Shown here: in pieces, positions 8,622 through 17,167 of the stretch
Layout: each line of letters begins with the position of its first letter
Position numbering within the stretch: position 1 is the first letter of the stretch
Source of the DNA: Amycolatopsis azurea DSM 43854
Lineage (GTDB): Bacteria > Actinomycetota > Actinomycetes > Mycobacteriales > Pseudonocardiaceae
Assembly (NCBI RefSeq): GCF_001995215.1
Contig: NZ_MUXN01000020.1
Location: forward strand, 277,336-335,538
DNA: 58,203 nt
Reading direction: 5' to 3'
Made by a program: the position numbers and the translations under genes
Notes under the pieces: model-generated
What the model saw: only the letters and a program-made list of their open reading frames with translations
Databases searched by the model: none
Told to the model about the DNA's origin: nothing

Positions 8622-9233
8622 ATGACGTTTCAGCAGTACCCGCCGCAGGGCGGATATCCGCCGCCCGGTGCCTACCCGCCGCCGGGAGCCGTGCGGCGAC
8701 CGAGCGGCGCCACCGGGATCATCGCCGCGATCTTCGCGATTCTCGGCGGGCTCTGGTTCCTCGCCGGCGCCGCCTTCCACGTCATCGAGTTCGTCGACTT
8801 CACCGTCGCCTTCCTTGTCATCGGCGCGGTGCTCGACTTCGTCACCGCGGCCTTGCTCTTGAGTGGTGGGATCCTGCTGCTCCTGCGCAAAGGCGCGGGG
8901 CGACTGCTCACCGCGATCGGATCCGGGGTCGCGATCGTTTGTGTGGCGCTGGTCTTCGTGTTCCGGGCGTCCGGCTCGTTCTTCCTCTTCTCGTACAGCG
9001 GGGTGACGCTGCGTTTCGGCTTCGGCTGGGTCCTCATCCTGGTGCTGGTACCGGCGATCCCGACCCTCGTGCTCGCGCTGATCCCGCCGACGGGACGCTG
9101 GATCGCGGCCAGGAAACAGCCCGCGACGGCCATGCCGCCGAACTTCGGATATCCGCCACCGCAGCCCGGCTACCCGCCCGCCCCCGGCCCGCAGCAGCAG
9201 CAGCAGCAGGCACCGCCACCCGGACAGTGGTGA
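8622..9233 (+). CDS. Small proline-rich four-helix membrane protein, second copy
   Basis: 203 residues, with a PPQGGYPPPGAYPPPG-type head, four membrane helices from about residue 30 to 165, and a Pro/Gln tail with a run of six glutamines. It shares the RRPSGATGIIAA helix-1 entry with the gene 42 bases upstream and is probably in the same transcript. AGGGGGAG sits just upstream of ATG 8622. No enzymatic motif is visible; a cell-envelope or divisome role is only a guess. Confidence 0.75.
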   Translation: MTFQQYPPQGGYPPPGAYPPPGAVRRPSGATGIIAAIFAILGGLWFLAGAAFHVIEFVDFTVAFLVIGAVLDFVTAALLLSGGILLLLRKGAGRLLTAIGSGVAIVCVALVFVFRASGSFFLFSYSGVTLRFGFGWVLILVLVPAIPTLVLALIPPTGRWIAARKQPATAMPPNFGYPPPQPGYPPAPGPQQQQQQAPPPGQW

Positions 9234-9271
9234 GTTCGATCCCAGTCGATGGGATCTCGAGGTGGTGGTCG

Positions 9272-9277
9272 TACCCT
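9272..9277 (+). promoter_or_regulatory. Candidate -10 element of metB
   Basis: TACCCT ends 7 bases before the ATG at 9285, and there is no ribosome-binding site. This is the spacing expected for a leaderless transcript and matches the cbs and ispH starts. Confidence 0.4.
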
Positions 9278-9284
9278 GGACCGT

Positions 9285-10442
9285 ATGGCCGATGACTACT
9301 CTCTGCTGGGTTTCGAGACGCGCGCGATCCACGCCGGGCAGAACCCCGACCCCCGGACCGGCGCGGTCATCGTGCCGATCTATCAGACCTCGACTTACGC
9401 GCAGGACGGCGTCGGCGGAACGCGCGAAGGCGACTACGAATACTCCCGCACCGCCAACCCCACGCGCACCGCGCTGGAGGTCGCGCTCGCGGCGCTCGAA
9501 GGCGCCCGGCACGGCCTGGCCTACGCGTCCGGGATGGCGGCCAGCGACGTCCTGCTGCGGGCGACCCTGCGGCCCGGTGACCACCTCGTGCTCGGCAACG
9601 ACGCGTACGGCGGCACCTTCCGGCTGATCGACAAGGTGCTCAGCCTGTGGGGCGTCGAGCACACGGTCGCCGACCTGGGGAACATCGCCGAGGTCCGCGC
9701 CGCGATCCGGCCGGAGACGAAGCTGATCTGGTGCGAGTCGCCGACGAACCCGATGCTGGGGATCGCCGACATCGCCGCGCTGGCCGAGGTCGCGCACGGC
9801 GCCGGCGCCCGCCTGGTCGTCGACAACACCTTCGCCACCCCGTACCTGCAGAACCCGCTTTCGCTGGGTGCCGACGTCGTCCTGCACTCGACGACCAAGT
9901 ACCTCGGCGGGCACTCCGACGTCGTCGGCGGCGCGATCCTGACGAACGAGGACGAACTCCGTGAGCAGCTGTTCTACCTGCGCAACGCGGCCGGCGCGGT
10001 GCCCGGCCCGTTCGACGCGTGGCTGACCCTGCGCGGGATCAAGACGCTCGCGCTGCGAATGGAGCGGCACAGCGACAACGCCGAGCTGATCGCCCGGATG
10101 CTGCTGAAGCACCCGAAGGTCGAGCGCGTCTACTACCCGGGCCTGCCGGAGCACCCCGGCCACGAGGTCGCTTCGAAGCAGATGCGGCGCTTCGGCGGGA
10201 TGATCTCGTTCACCCACGTCGACGGCGAGCAGGCCGCGCTCGAGGTCGCGTCGAAGACGAAGCTGTTCATCCTCGCCGAGTCGCTGGGCGGGATCGAATC
10301 GCTCATCGAGCACCCGGGCCGGATGACCCACGCGAGCACCGCCGGGTCGACCCTGGAGGTGCCGGACAACCTGCTGCGCCTGTCCGTCGGCATCGAGGAC
10401 GGCAGTGACCTGGTCGCCGATCTTTCGCAAGCCCTGGGCTGA
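9285..10442 (+). CDS. metB: Cystathionine gamma-synthase/gamma-lyase
   Basis: 385 residues, a Cys/Met-metabolism PLP enzyme. Family marks: RAIHAGQNPDPRTGAVIVPI at the N-terminus, EYSRTANPTRTALE, YASGMAA, the DNTFATPYLQNPL strand and the PLP lysine in LHSTTKYLGGHSD. It either makes cystathionine from an activated homoserine ester and cysteine or cleaves cystathionine to cysteine; sequence alone does not separate these, and actinobacterial proteins of this type may do both. With cbs it completes transsulfuration. The ATG at 9285 is favoured by the -10 element just upstream; an earlier in-frame start at 9249 adds 12 residues with no support. A palindromic repeat follows the stop. Confidence 0.93.
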   Translation: MADDYSLLGFETRAIHAGQNPDPRTGAVIVPIYQTSTYAQDGVGGTREGDYEYSRTANPTRTALEVALAALEGARHGLAYASGMAASDVLLRATLRPGDHLVLGNDAYGGTFRLIDKVLSLWGVEHTVADLGNIAEVRAAIRPETKLIWCESPTNPMLGIADIAALAEVAHGAGARLVVDNTFATPYLQNPLSLGADVVLHSTTKYLGGHSDVVGGAILTNEDELREQLFYLRNAAGAVPGPFDAWLTLRGIKTLALRMERHSDNAELIARMLLKHPKVERVYYPGLPEHPGHEVASKQMRRFGGMISFTHVDGEQAALEVASKTKLFILAESLGGIESLIEHPGRMTHASTAGSTLEVPDNLLRLSVGIEDGSDLVADLSQALG

Positions 10443-10464
10443 CCGCCGCCGAGCCCAGAGCGGG

Positions 10465-10529
10465 AGCAAGGGACCTTTGCTGTCGTTAGCGTAGGTACGC
10501 TAACCAAGCGACAGCAAAGGTCCCTTGCT
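10465..10529. repeat. AGCAAGGGACC-family palindrome, copy 2
   Basis: Outer arms of 21 bp are perfect (10465-10485 and 10509-10529). The inner arms GTTAGCGTA/TACGCTAAC (10485-10493, 10496-10504) form a second stem. The outer sequence and the GTTAGC core match the copy at 3225-3286, while the bases between differ with pairing kept. Confidence 0.92.
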
Positions 10530-10573
10530 TCGTTCGCGCTGGTCAGCGCGGTGTGGTGGGAGGAAGCGCCCGG

Positions 10574-10852
10574 TTACGGGCGGAAGTTGCCGGGTGTCGC
10601 GCCGGTCTTCGCGTCCGCCTCGTGCGTGGTCCCCTGCGGCGCGGCGGGCAGTTCGGAACCGTCGACGCAGCCGCCGACGAGTTCGATGTGGTTGTCGTGC
10701 CGGATGTACTGGCCCGGGTCCACGCAGCCGGCGCGATCGACCGTGTAGACGGCGGCGCCGGTCAGCAGGGCGGCCGAGGTGAGGGCCAGCACGACCGGGA
10801 GCAACCCGGCGGAGCGGGTCGTCCGGACCCTGCCGATGTTCCCCCGTGCCAT
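10574..10852 (-). CDS. Small membrane-anchored or exported protein, unknown function
   Basis: 92 residues. A basic N-terminus (RGNIGRVRTTR) is followed by one hydrophobic helix at about residues 15-37, then a hydrophilic segment with two cysteines (AGCVDPGQ and GGCVDGSE), which could form a disulfide outside the membrane. The start has AGGGAG upstream. It follows the last immunity-type gene on the same strand after 131 bases, but the gap makes operon membership uncertain. I do not recognise a family. Confidence 0.65.
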   Translation of the reverse strand: MARGNIGRVRTTRSAGLLPVVLALTSAALLTGAAVYTVDRAGCVDPGQYIRHDNHIELVGGCVDGSELPAAPQGTTHEADAKTGATPGNFRP

Positions 10853-10983
10853 GTGTGCTCCCTGGTCGCCTTCGCCGCCGCTGTCAAGAGTACCCGGATG
10901 CCGAACTTGTCACGTGACGTATCCGCCCGGTGGCATGATCCGGCCGTTCAGCGGTCCGGGACCGACCGTCGGACCACAATGTC

Positions 10984-11850
10984 CTAAGTGGACGGCCGGC
11001 CGGTGATGGCGGCGACCGCGAGGTCGCGTTCGGGCTCACCGACCTCGGGCAGGGTGAACCGCAACGCCCGGATGTGGCCGAGCAGTTCGGGGTCGGGCGC
11101 CACATCGTGCTCGCGCAGGTAGTAGGCGACCGCACCCGGCCAGTACCAGCGGCCGTCCGTGCGGAAGTTCAACGGCACCAAAGGTTCCCGGTCGGGTTCG
11201 AACGCGTCGGCGTCGTAGCTCCGTGACGCCATCACGACCGGCGCGCCGTCGAGATACTCCAGCACGCGGTCCCGTTCCTCCGGGGTCAGCGGCTCGCGGT
11301 CCACCACGGGACGGCCCGACTCGTCGAGACTGTCGTAGACCCGAGGTGACTTCAGCGCCTCCGGGGTCTCGGCGAGCGGAGTCGCCACCGAAGGTTCGGC
11401 CGGCGGAGCGGCGTCGAGCCCGGCTCGCTGCCGCAGCCACGGCGGGATGCTCTGCTCGGCCCGCGGGAAGAACCGGAGCTCGTCCTGGAAGCCGATCGGC
11501 GGCGGCGCCTGCCGCCACGGAGGCTCGACGTCGGCGAGGAAATCGGTGCTGAGCACCGTCGCCGAACCATAGACCACGATCGCGCTCAGCCAGGTCCCGC
11601 GGCCGGGCTGGTACATCCCCGCCCGCAGGTTCCCGAGCAGCTGCACCGCTTCCGGGCTCGGCTGGACCGGCCGCGGCAGCCCGTCCTGACCGGTGACGAG
11701 CAGGTCGACCTCGACATGCCTGCCCGCCGCCCGGTACTCGACGCGCATCTGCTGCCAACCCGGCGGCAGCGGCGTGGCGAGGGCATGGCCGATCTGCCAG
11801 ACGAGCTGCTGTTGCTGCTGCTGGTTCAACGGCGCCGGCGGCTGGGTCAT
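10984..11850 (-). CDS. YezG-like immunity-type protein with extra C-terminal domain
   Basis: 288 residues. The first 140 or so match the two upstream genes in pattern: a helical head (QQQQLVWQIGHALA), GWQQMRVEYRAAGRHVEVDL, the strand MYQPGRGTWLSA, then FFPRAEQSIPPWLRQR. This is the plan of YezG/DUF600-type antitoxins that neutralise secreted nucleases. From about residue 165 a second domain reads LTPEERDRVLEYLDGAPVV, NFRTDGRWYWPGAVAYYLREH and LPEVGEPERDLA, a module I associate with other actinobacterial proteins but cannot name. AGGAAG precedes the start, and only 9 bases separate it from the gene upstream. Likely role: a paralogous immunity protein or a fused variant in the toxin operon. Confidence 0.7.
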   Translation of the reverse strand: MTQPPAPLNQQQQQQLVWQIGHALATPLPPGWQQMRVEYRAAGRHVEVDLLVTGQDGLPRPVQPSPEAVQLLGNLRAGMYQPGRGTWLSAIVVYGSATVLSTDFLADVEPPWRQAPPPIGFQDELRFFPRAEQSIPPWLRQRAGLDAAPPAEPSVATPLAETPEALKSPRVYDSLDESGRPVVDREPLTPEERDRVLEYLDGAPVVMASRSYDADAFEPDREPLVPLNFRTDGRWYWPGAVAYYLREHDVAPDPELLGHIRALRFTLPEVGEPERDLAVAAITGRPST

Positions 11851-11859
11851 GTTTCTTCC

Positions 11860-12312
11860 TTAGTCGGTCTTGGCGCCGGAGGCGGCCAATCCACGTTTGA
11901 ACCAGTCCGGCATGTATGCCTCGCCGCGGGGGAAGCGTTCTTGCTCCAGGGCGAACTCGTCCGGGGACGGGTACGGCTGGAAGTCGGGTTCGTTCTGCCA
12001 GTTGTACTGGACGCGGAACCGTGACGGGGGTTCGATGACGAGCCTGGCGGAGAACCAGGTGCCTTCGCCTTCTTGGTACATGCCTCCGCGCAGTCGCTGG
12101 AACATGCGCCAGGTCTCGACGGACGGTTCCCACAACTGGTAGGTGCCGTTCGGGTCGAGGACGCCGACCGCGACGTCGATGTTCTTGCCGACCACCCGGT
12201 AGTCCATCATCACCTCACGCCAGCCCTGCGGCAAGGCGCCGACCACCGACAAGGTGATCTCGCCGAGAAGCTCGTTCTGCGCGATGGGGTCGAGCTGAGG
12301 CCATTGAGCCAT
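11860..12312 (-). CDS. YezG-like immunity-type protein, second
   Basis: 150 residues. It shares with its neighbours GWREVMMDYRVVGKNIDV, GGMYQEGEGTWFSARLV, a FRVQYNWQNEPDFQ strand and the ending ERFPRGEAYMPDWFKR. These blocks correspond to the YezG/DUF600 fold of nuclease-toxin immunity proteins. ATG 12312 was chosen because GAGGAGG lies 9 bases upstream; a start eight codons earlier is weaker. It lies 63 bases downstream of the first immunity-type gene. It may protect against a related nuclease that is not encoded here; this is inferred from family behaviour. Confidence 0.72.
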   Translation of the reverse strand: MAQWPQLDPIAQNELLGEITLSVVGALPQGWREVMMDYRVVGKNIDVAVGVLDPNGTYQLWEPSVETWRMFQRLRGGMYQEGEGTWFSARLVIEPPSRFRVQYNWQNEPDFQPYPSPDEFALEQERFPRGEAYMPDWFKRGLAASGAKTD

Positions 12313-12375
12313 CCGGTAAATCCTCCTCGTGGTCACCGCTGGAGTAGCGATGACCCATCATGGCACGGTGCCGGT

Positions 12376-12816
12376 TCAGGCCGGTGTGTCCCGTTCCTGC
12401 TCCAGTTGCGTGCCCTGGGCGACCAGATTCCGCAACCACTCCGGGACGTGTTCCTCGTTGCGCGGGAAGGCTTCCAGGTCGCGGGTGAAGGTGGCCGGAT
12501 GCAAGGGCGGCCACCATTTCGGGTCTTCGTCGAAGTTGAACGTGAACTCGGGTGCCGCACCGGACGTCAGCACGAGCTTCGCCGAGAACCAGGTCCCGCG
12601 ACCTGGTTCGTACATCCGGGTGCGCAATTCACGGAATCCTCCGCGCACTTCGGCGGGCAGGTCGATGTCACCGCTCCGCCCGTCGGCCAGCCGGATTTCC
12701 GTGGCGTAGTCGTAGGCCAGCACCGTCGCGGACACCGTGAGGCTGATCCGCGACCAGCCGCCCGGAGCGGCCTTCGTCAAGGCTGACGTGATGTCGGCGG
12801 TGAGTTCGTCCGTCAT
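12376..12816 (-). CDS. YezG-like immunity protein coupled to the nuclease effector
   Basis: 146 residues, intracellular, no signal peptide. It has the shared blocks GGWSRISLTV, RMYEPGRGTWFSAKLVL, FTFNFDEDPKWWP and DLEAFPRNEEHVPEWLRNL. Its ATG overlaps the stop codon of the 1335-residue effector as ATGA (12813-12816), so the two are translationally coupled; this is the classical position of the cognate immunity gene. YezG of Bacillus subtilis neutralises a LXG nuclease, and the effector here also ends in a non-specific nuclease domain, which makes the pairing credible. Expected role: binding and blocking the nuclease domain in the producer and its kin. Confidence 0.8.
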   Translation of the reverse strand: MTDELTADITSALTKAAPGGWSRISLTVSATVLAYDYATEIRLADGRSGDIDLPAEVRGGFRELRTRMYEPGRGTWFSAKLVLTSGAAPEFTFNFDEDPKWWPPLHPATFTRDLEAFPRNEEHVPEWLRNLVAQGTQLEQERDTPA

Positions 12817-15800
12817 GTGGTCGTCGTCCTGTTGCTCCCCGCGTACCGTGTCCGCGGACCGTAGTTCACCTGGGAAGGATCATTCGGGAAGTCCCGTTGC
12901 CTGGTCACCCGGGACACTTCGATCGGTTTGCCGTCCGGCCCGGGGACGATGTCGCCGTTCCCGTCGACCTTGTACACGACTTCCTGCCAGCGCATCGTCA
13001 CGTTCTCCGGAACGCCGTTGCTGTCGCCTTCCATCCGGACCTGGTAGTTCTCGATCTCCTGGCCGGGCCCGTCGGCGAACTTGCCGAGCTCGACCTCCTG
13101 AGCCCGCCAGGAGGCGTCGTAGATCCAGCCGTCCTTGTAGTTACCGCTGTTGGAGCCGGCCATCTGGGGATGCATGTTGATGTACTCGCCGGGGCCGCCC
13201 ATCTCGTTCGCCGCGAGGTGACCGCCCGCCCAACGGACCGGTTTGTGTTCGGCTCCGTAGTCGGGGTGGTTCCTGAAGGCCTTCTTGCCTTCGGCGTTGG
13301 ACCGGTCCTGCGACGCCTGGTCTCGGAAGTCTTCGTTCTGTCCCCGGAAGGCCGGGTCGCCGGTCATGGCCGTCGGCTTCCCGTTGGCGCCGACCTCGAA
13401 GGTCCAAGCCTTTTCCGGATCGTTGAAGTTGGGGACCCGGTATTGCGTGTTGGGCTGCAACGGGTAACGCAGATCGGGGTTGTGGAACGGCTCCTTGGTG
13501 CCGGCGGTCGCTTCGATGTGCGTCACCCTGCCGTCGGCGTCGGTGAAGAACCGGCTGCTGGCGCCGTTCTTGTACTCCACCCTGTACTCGGCGTCGGGCG
13601 CCAGCGGCCTTTCCCCGCGAATGGCCTGCGGGACCCCTTCGGAGTCCAGCTTCGTGTTCTTGACGCGCGGTTCCACATCGTCGATGACGCGAGGCGAGTC
13701 GATCGGATCGTGCCCGTCCGGCCGGTTTCGCGGCCCGGTGAACTCCGAGTCGTCCCGACGGTTCCAGTCGGCGAACCGTTCGTTGAACTCCGGCGAGTCC
13801 GGGCGGATCGTCCGGGGCTTGGGAACGTCGTCGTACGGCGGATGACCGGCGTTGTCGCCGTCGCCGCGGCTTTGGGCGCTGTCGGCGTCGACGTCCTGCT
13901 TGTCCGTGTGCGAGGTGTCCGGCGTGAAGCCGTCGTCGCTTGCCCGACGGGCGGTGCCGTCGGGGCTGTGGACGTCCCATTCGCCGTTCGGCGGGATCCG
14001 GGGCCGGGTGCGGCCGTCGGGACCGACCTCGTAGTCGGACGAGAAGACCCGCCCGTTCGAATCGGTCCACGCCGGCTTGCTCGGCGCCATGACCTCGGTG
14101 TCGAGTTCCCGCGACAGACGGCGCGCGAAGTCGTTCGAGCCCGCGTCGCAGCCGATCAGCCGGATCGGGCGGCCGTCGTAGTCCCCGTTGCGGCGCAGGA
14201 TGTCCGCGAACTCCTCCGGGGTGTAGGTGCGGTTGCCGATGCGGGCGTGCCCGTCCGGCGTGACGTGCACGTCGACGGTGTAGCGGCCGTCCGGATCCGG
14301 CTGGACCCGGTGCGGCAGGTCGCCCATGTCCGCGTCGCCGCGGTGGTACGAGCTGCCCGCGGGGGTGCCCTCGGAATGCCGTTTGTTGACCTCGTCCGGC
14401 GTCAGCGGGCGGTCCGGCTCGCCGTCGGGACCGCGGTCGTGCGGGGAACCGTCGGGGTGGCCGTTCGGGTCCTGGCGCGGACCGTGCCCGTCGGGGCCGT
14501 GCCCGTCCGGCGAATGCGGCGGGCCGGAGTGGCCGCCGGGGCCGCGGCCGCCCGGTCCGGTGTTGCCGGGACCGGTGCCGCCGGGCCGGTTGCCGGGGCC
14601 GTGCGTGCCCGGTGAACCGGGCGTGCCGGTGTGCGGCTGGGCGCCGGGGCCGAAGTCGTTGCCGCGGGCCACCGGCTGCGGCTGATGCGGCTGGTTCGGC
14701 CTGCCACCGGGGCCGGTCTGGCCCGGGCCGCGGCTGGGACCGGTGTGGGTGTCGGGAGTGCGCGGACCGTGCGTGTCCGGGGTGCGCGGCGAACCGGGCG
14801 TGCCCGTCCAGCCGCCGCCCTGCGGCCTGCCGCCGGGTGAACCCGGGGTGCCGCCGGGAGCGCCACCCGGGCCGCCTTGGGGCGGCATGCCGCCCGCGAC
14901 CGGCTGGCCCTGCGGAGGAACGCCGGGTGAACCGTCGCCACCGGTTCCGCCGCGCTGTGACGGGACGTGTGACGGTCCGGCGTCGCCGACCCGCGGTGCC
15001 GTGGGCGCGGTACCGCTGGTCGTCGTGCCGCTGTCGGTCGGCCTGGTGGGGCTGCCGCCGTCGTTGCCGGTGTGGTGGCCGGGCGACGGGTCGGACCGCG
15101 GTGTGGGCGAACCGCCGCCGTCACCGCCGTGCGTCCGGGGCGAGCTGCCGCCGTCGCCGGTGTGGCTCGGTGAGCCGCCGCTGTCCGCACGGGTGTGCGG
15201 TGCCGGGGATCCGGCGTCGGGCGTGTGGCTGGGGGAGCCGCCGGTGTCGGCACGGGTGTGTGGGGCCGGGGATCCGGCGTCGGGCGTGTGGCTCGGTGAG
15301 CCGCCGCTGTCCGCACGGGTGTGCGGAGCGGGAGAACCGCCGTCGGGCGTGTGGCTCGGCGAACCGCCGGTGTCCGCGCGGTTCGGGGTCGGCGAGCCGC
15401 CTTCGGGCGTGCGGTGCGGAGTGCCGGAATCGCCGGGGGAGCCGCCGTCGGACCGGGTGTGCGGAGCCGGTGTGTCGGAGCGTGCGGCACTGGGGGAGCC
15501 GCCACCTCCGTCCGGCGTGCCGCCGGAGCCGCTGTCCGAAGTGGACGGTCCGTCGCCGTCACCGGTTCGGCCGGGGGAACCGCCGTCCGAGCGGGTCTGC
15601 GAGCCGCCACCGTCCCTTGTGGACGATGAGCCGCCGCCGTCGCCGCCGCGGGTGGTGCTCGACGGGGAGTCGCCGCCGGAGTCGCCTTGGCGCGATCCGC
15701 CGGAGTCGCCGTTCGAACCCGAGTCGCCGGAGCCGTCACCGGAGCGGCCGGAATCGCCGGAGCCGCCCGAGTCGCCGTCGGAGCCGTTCGAGCCGTTGGA

Positions 15801-16820
15801 ACCGTCGCCCGAGTTGTTCGAGCCGTCGCCCGAGCCACTGCCGGATCCATCGCCGGAACCGTCGCCCGAGCCGCTACCGGAACCGTCGCCGTCCGGGCCG
15901 TCCCCGGACCCGGAACCCGCGCCGCCACCGTCGGGTCCGCCGGACCCGCCACGGCCGCCGCGCTGGACGAAGCCGCCCGTCTTGATGTTCCGGGTGTTGA
16001 TCACGTCCAGGCCGGTGACCTTGCCCGCGATCTTGCCGAAGATCTTGATGATCTTCTCGAAGACGTCGGCCAGCTTGCCCAGCAGCGGCGAGACCCGCCG
16101 CATCGCGTCGCAGAGTTCCTTGAGCTTGTCGGCGATCCTCGCGGCCCATTCGGCGATCGCGGTGACGGCCTGCGCGACCACCACGGGCGTGCCGAAGCCG
16201 AGGGAGAACACCGTCTCCATGACCCAGGAGATGAGCTTGCCGACCGCGTCCGCGATCAGCTGGCGGATGAACTCGCGGACGAACGAGACGATCTCACCGA
16301 AGATCATCACCACGGTGCTGATCGCGCCGGCGACGGTCGCCGCCCCGCTGATCGCCTCCGCCTGCTCCGCGGCCTGCTTGCGGTACTGGTCGGCCGCGTC
16401 ACCGGTCCAGCCGGTGGTGCCGTTCTTGACCGCGTTCGAGAACTCGACCTGGGTGTCTTCCAGCTTCTTGGCGACGTTGCCCCAGGTCTCGGAGTACGAC
16501 TGGATGACCGGCGGGTCACCCGCGACGGCGTCCAGCATGTCCTTCAGCGGCTGCATGTGTTCCATCAGGAACGACGCCACCGACGACATCAGGTAGCCGA
16601 ACGGGTCGATCGCGGCGCTGGCGAGCTCGCCCGCGAGGCTCAGCACGCCGAGCCCGCCGCCGATCCAGTCGCCGTTCGAGATGCCGTTGAAGGCGTCCAT
16701 GGCCGACTCGGCGACGCCGATGCCCGCCCCGTAGCCGTAGTCGCTGTTGCCCGCCGTCAGCGGCCCCGGGCCGTCCCCGTCGGTGGGGGCCTTCGCGACG
16801 AGCGGGTTTCCCTCGGGCAT
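12813..16820 (-). CDS. Type VII secreted polymorphic toxin with DNA/RNA non-specific nuclease domain
   Basis: 1335 residues. Residues 100-190 hold a WXG100-like helical hairpin with W138-T-G140, followed by hydrophobic and amphipathic helices to about 285. Residues about 287-825 form a Gly/Ser/Asp/Pro/Thr-rich linker with 21-residue tandem repeats. Residues about 827-965 form a second globular domain with H852 and C891 (IRLIGC). Residues about 1065-1310 match the endonuclease NS_2 type: Gly/Tyr strands, then GGHLAANEMGGPGEYINMHPQ with His1201 as the probable catalytic residue. Expected role: secretion by an ESX apparatus and killing of rivals through nucleic acid cleavage. It overlaps the EspC-like gene upstream (ATGA at 16820) and the immunity gene downstream. 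Confidence 0.85.
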   Translation of the reverse strand: MPEGNPLVAKAPTDGDGPGPLTAGNSDYGYGAGIGVAESAMDAFNGISNGDWIGGGLGVLSLAGELASAAIDPFGYLMSSVASFLMEHMQPLKDMLDAVAGDPPVIQSYSETWGNVAKKLEDTQVEFSNAVKNGTTGWTGDAADQYRKQAAEQAEAISGAATVAGAISTVVMIFGEIVSFVREFIRQLIADAVGKLISWVMETVFSLGFGTPVVVAQAVTAIAEWAARIADKLKELCDAMRRVSPLLGKLADVFEKIIKIFGKIAGKVTGLDVINTRNIKTGGFVQRGGRGGSGGPDGGGAGSGSGDGPDGDGSGSGSGDGSGDGSGSGSGDGSNNSGDGSNGSNGSDGDSGGSGDSGRSGDGSGDSGSNGDSGGSRQGDSGGDSPSSTTRGGDGGGSSSTRDGGGSQTRSDGGSPGRTGDGDGPSTSDSGSGGTPDGGGGSPSAARSDTPAPHTRSDGGSPGDSGTPHRTPEGGSPTPNRADTGGSPSHTPDGGSPAPHTRADSGGSPSHTPDAGSPAPHTRADTGGSPSHTPDAGSPAPHTRADSGGSPSHTGDGGSSPRTHGGDGGGSPTPRSDPSPGHHTGNDGGSPTRPTDSGTTTSGTAPTAPRVGDAGPSHVPSQRGGTGGDGSPGVPPQGQPVAGGMPPQGGPGGAPGGTPGSPGGRPQGGGWTGTPGSPRTPDTHGPRTPDTHTGPSRGPGQTGPGGRPNQPHQPQPVARGNDFGPGAQPHTGTPGSPGTHGPGNRPGGTGPGNTGPGGRGPGGHSGPPHSPDGHGPDGHGPRQDPNGHPDGSPHDRGPDGEPDRPLTPDEVNKRHSEGTPAGSSYHRGDADMGDLPHRVQPDPDGRYTVDVHVTPDGHARIGNRTYTPEEFADILRRNGDYDGRPIRLIGCDAGSNDFARRLSRELDTEVMAPSKPAWTDSNGRVFSSDYEVGPDGRTRPRIPPNGEWDVHSPDGTARRASDDGFTPDTSHTDKQDVDADSAQSRGDGDNAGHPPYDDVPKPRTIRPDSPEFNERFADWNRRDDSEFTGPRNRPDGHDPIDSPRVIDDVEPRVKNTKLDSEGVPQAIRGERPLAPDAEYRVEYKNGASSRFFTDADGRVTHIEATAGTKEPFHNPDLRYPLQPNTQYRVPNFNDPEKAWTFEVGANGKPTAMTGDPAFRGQNEDFRDQASQDRSNAEGKKAFRNHPDYGAEHKPVRWAGGHLAANEMGGPGEYINMHPQMAGSNSGNYKDGWIYDASWRAQEVELGKFADGPGQEIENYQVRMEGDSNGVPENVTMRWQEVVYKVDGNGDIVPGPDGKPIEVSRVTRQRDFPNDPSQVNYGPRTRYAGSNRTTTT
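15159..15390 (-). repeat. 63-bp tandem repeats in the toxin linker
   Basis: About three and a half copies of a 63-bp unit encode the 21-residue repeat GGSPSHTPDAGSPAPHTRAD with one further residue (S or T). Edges are approximate because flanking units are degenerate. Near-identical copies suggest recent expansion and allow length change by slippage or recombination. Confidence 0.75.
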
Positions 16821-17134
16821 CAGTCAGGCACCTGCGCGTTCTTGAACTCGGCGGCGAAGTTCTCGTCCTGCGTCCGGTAGGCGTTGGACGCCGAACGCAC
16901 GTTGTTCGCCACGGCCGTCGCGGCCTCGACGGCCTTGTTCAGCGCGTTGATGCCGAACTCCTCGACCGGGTCGAGCATCATCCGGAACGGCTGGCAGATG
17001 ATGCCGTACGCGTCGGTCGGCATGCTCACCTGCTGCGCCGCGTCGACCGCGCCGCGCAGCCCGTCGGCGATGCCGTCGATCTGCTTGGAATGCGCGTCGA
17101 GGTCGGCGCCGAGCTCGTAACCCTTGCCTGCCAT
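16820..17134 (-). CDS. EspC-like ESX-associated protein
   Basis: 104 residues, all-helical, no signal peptide. The sequence (LGADLDAHSKQIDGIADGL, then VSMPTDAYGIICQPFRMML, then a long C-terminal helix) fits the EspC/DUF2580 group of small ESX-secreted partners. Such proteins usually travel with, or help target, larger WXG100-type substrates. Its stop overlaps the effector start by one base, so it is expected to be made in step with the toxin. Function by analogy only; no secretion machinery gene is present in the window. Confidence 0.82.
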   Translation of the reverse strand: MAGKGYELGADLDAHSKQIDGIADGLRGAVDAAQQVSMPTDAYGIICQPFRMMLDPVEEFGINALNKAVEAATAVANNVRSASNAYRTQDENFAAEFKNAQVPD

Positions 17135-17167
17135 GGTTTCTCCCCTCTACCAGGCCGGATGGACGTT

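Noticed and set aside
15159..15390. A CRISPR-like array.
   Set aside because: The repeats are head-to-tail without spacers, in frame, and encode a disordered linker.
14743..16596. Very long plus-strand frames rich in Pro, Glu, Ser opposite the toxin linker.
   Set aside because: They mirror the repetitive Gly/Ser/Asp/Pro coding of the minus strand; no start signal or domain supports them.
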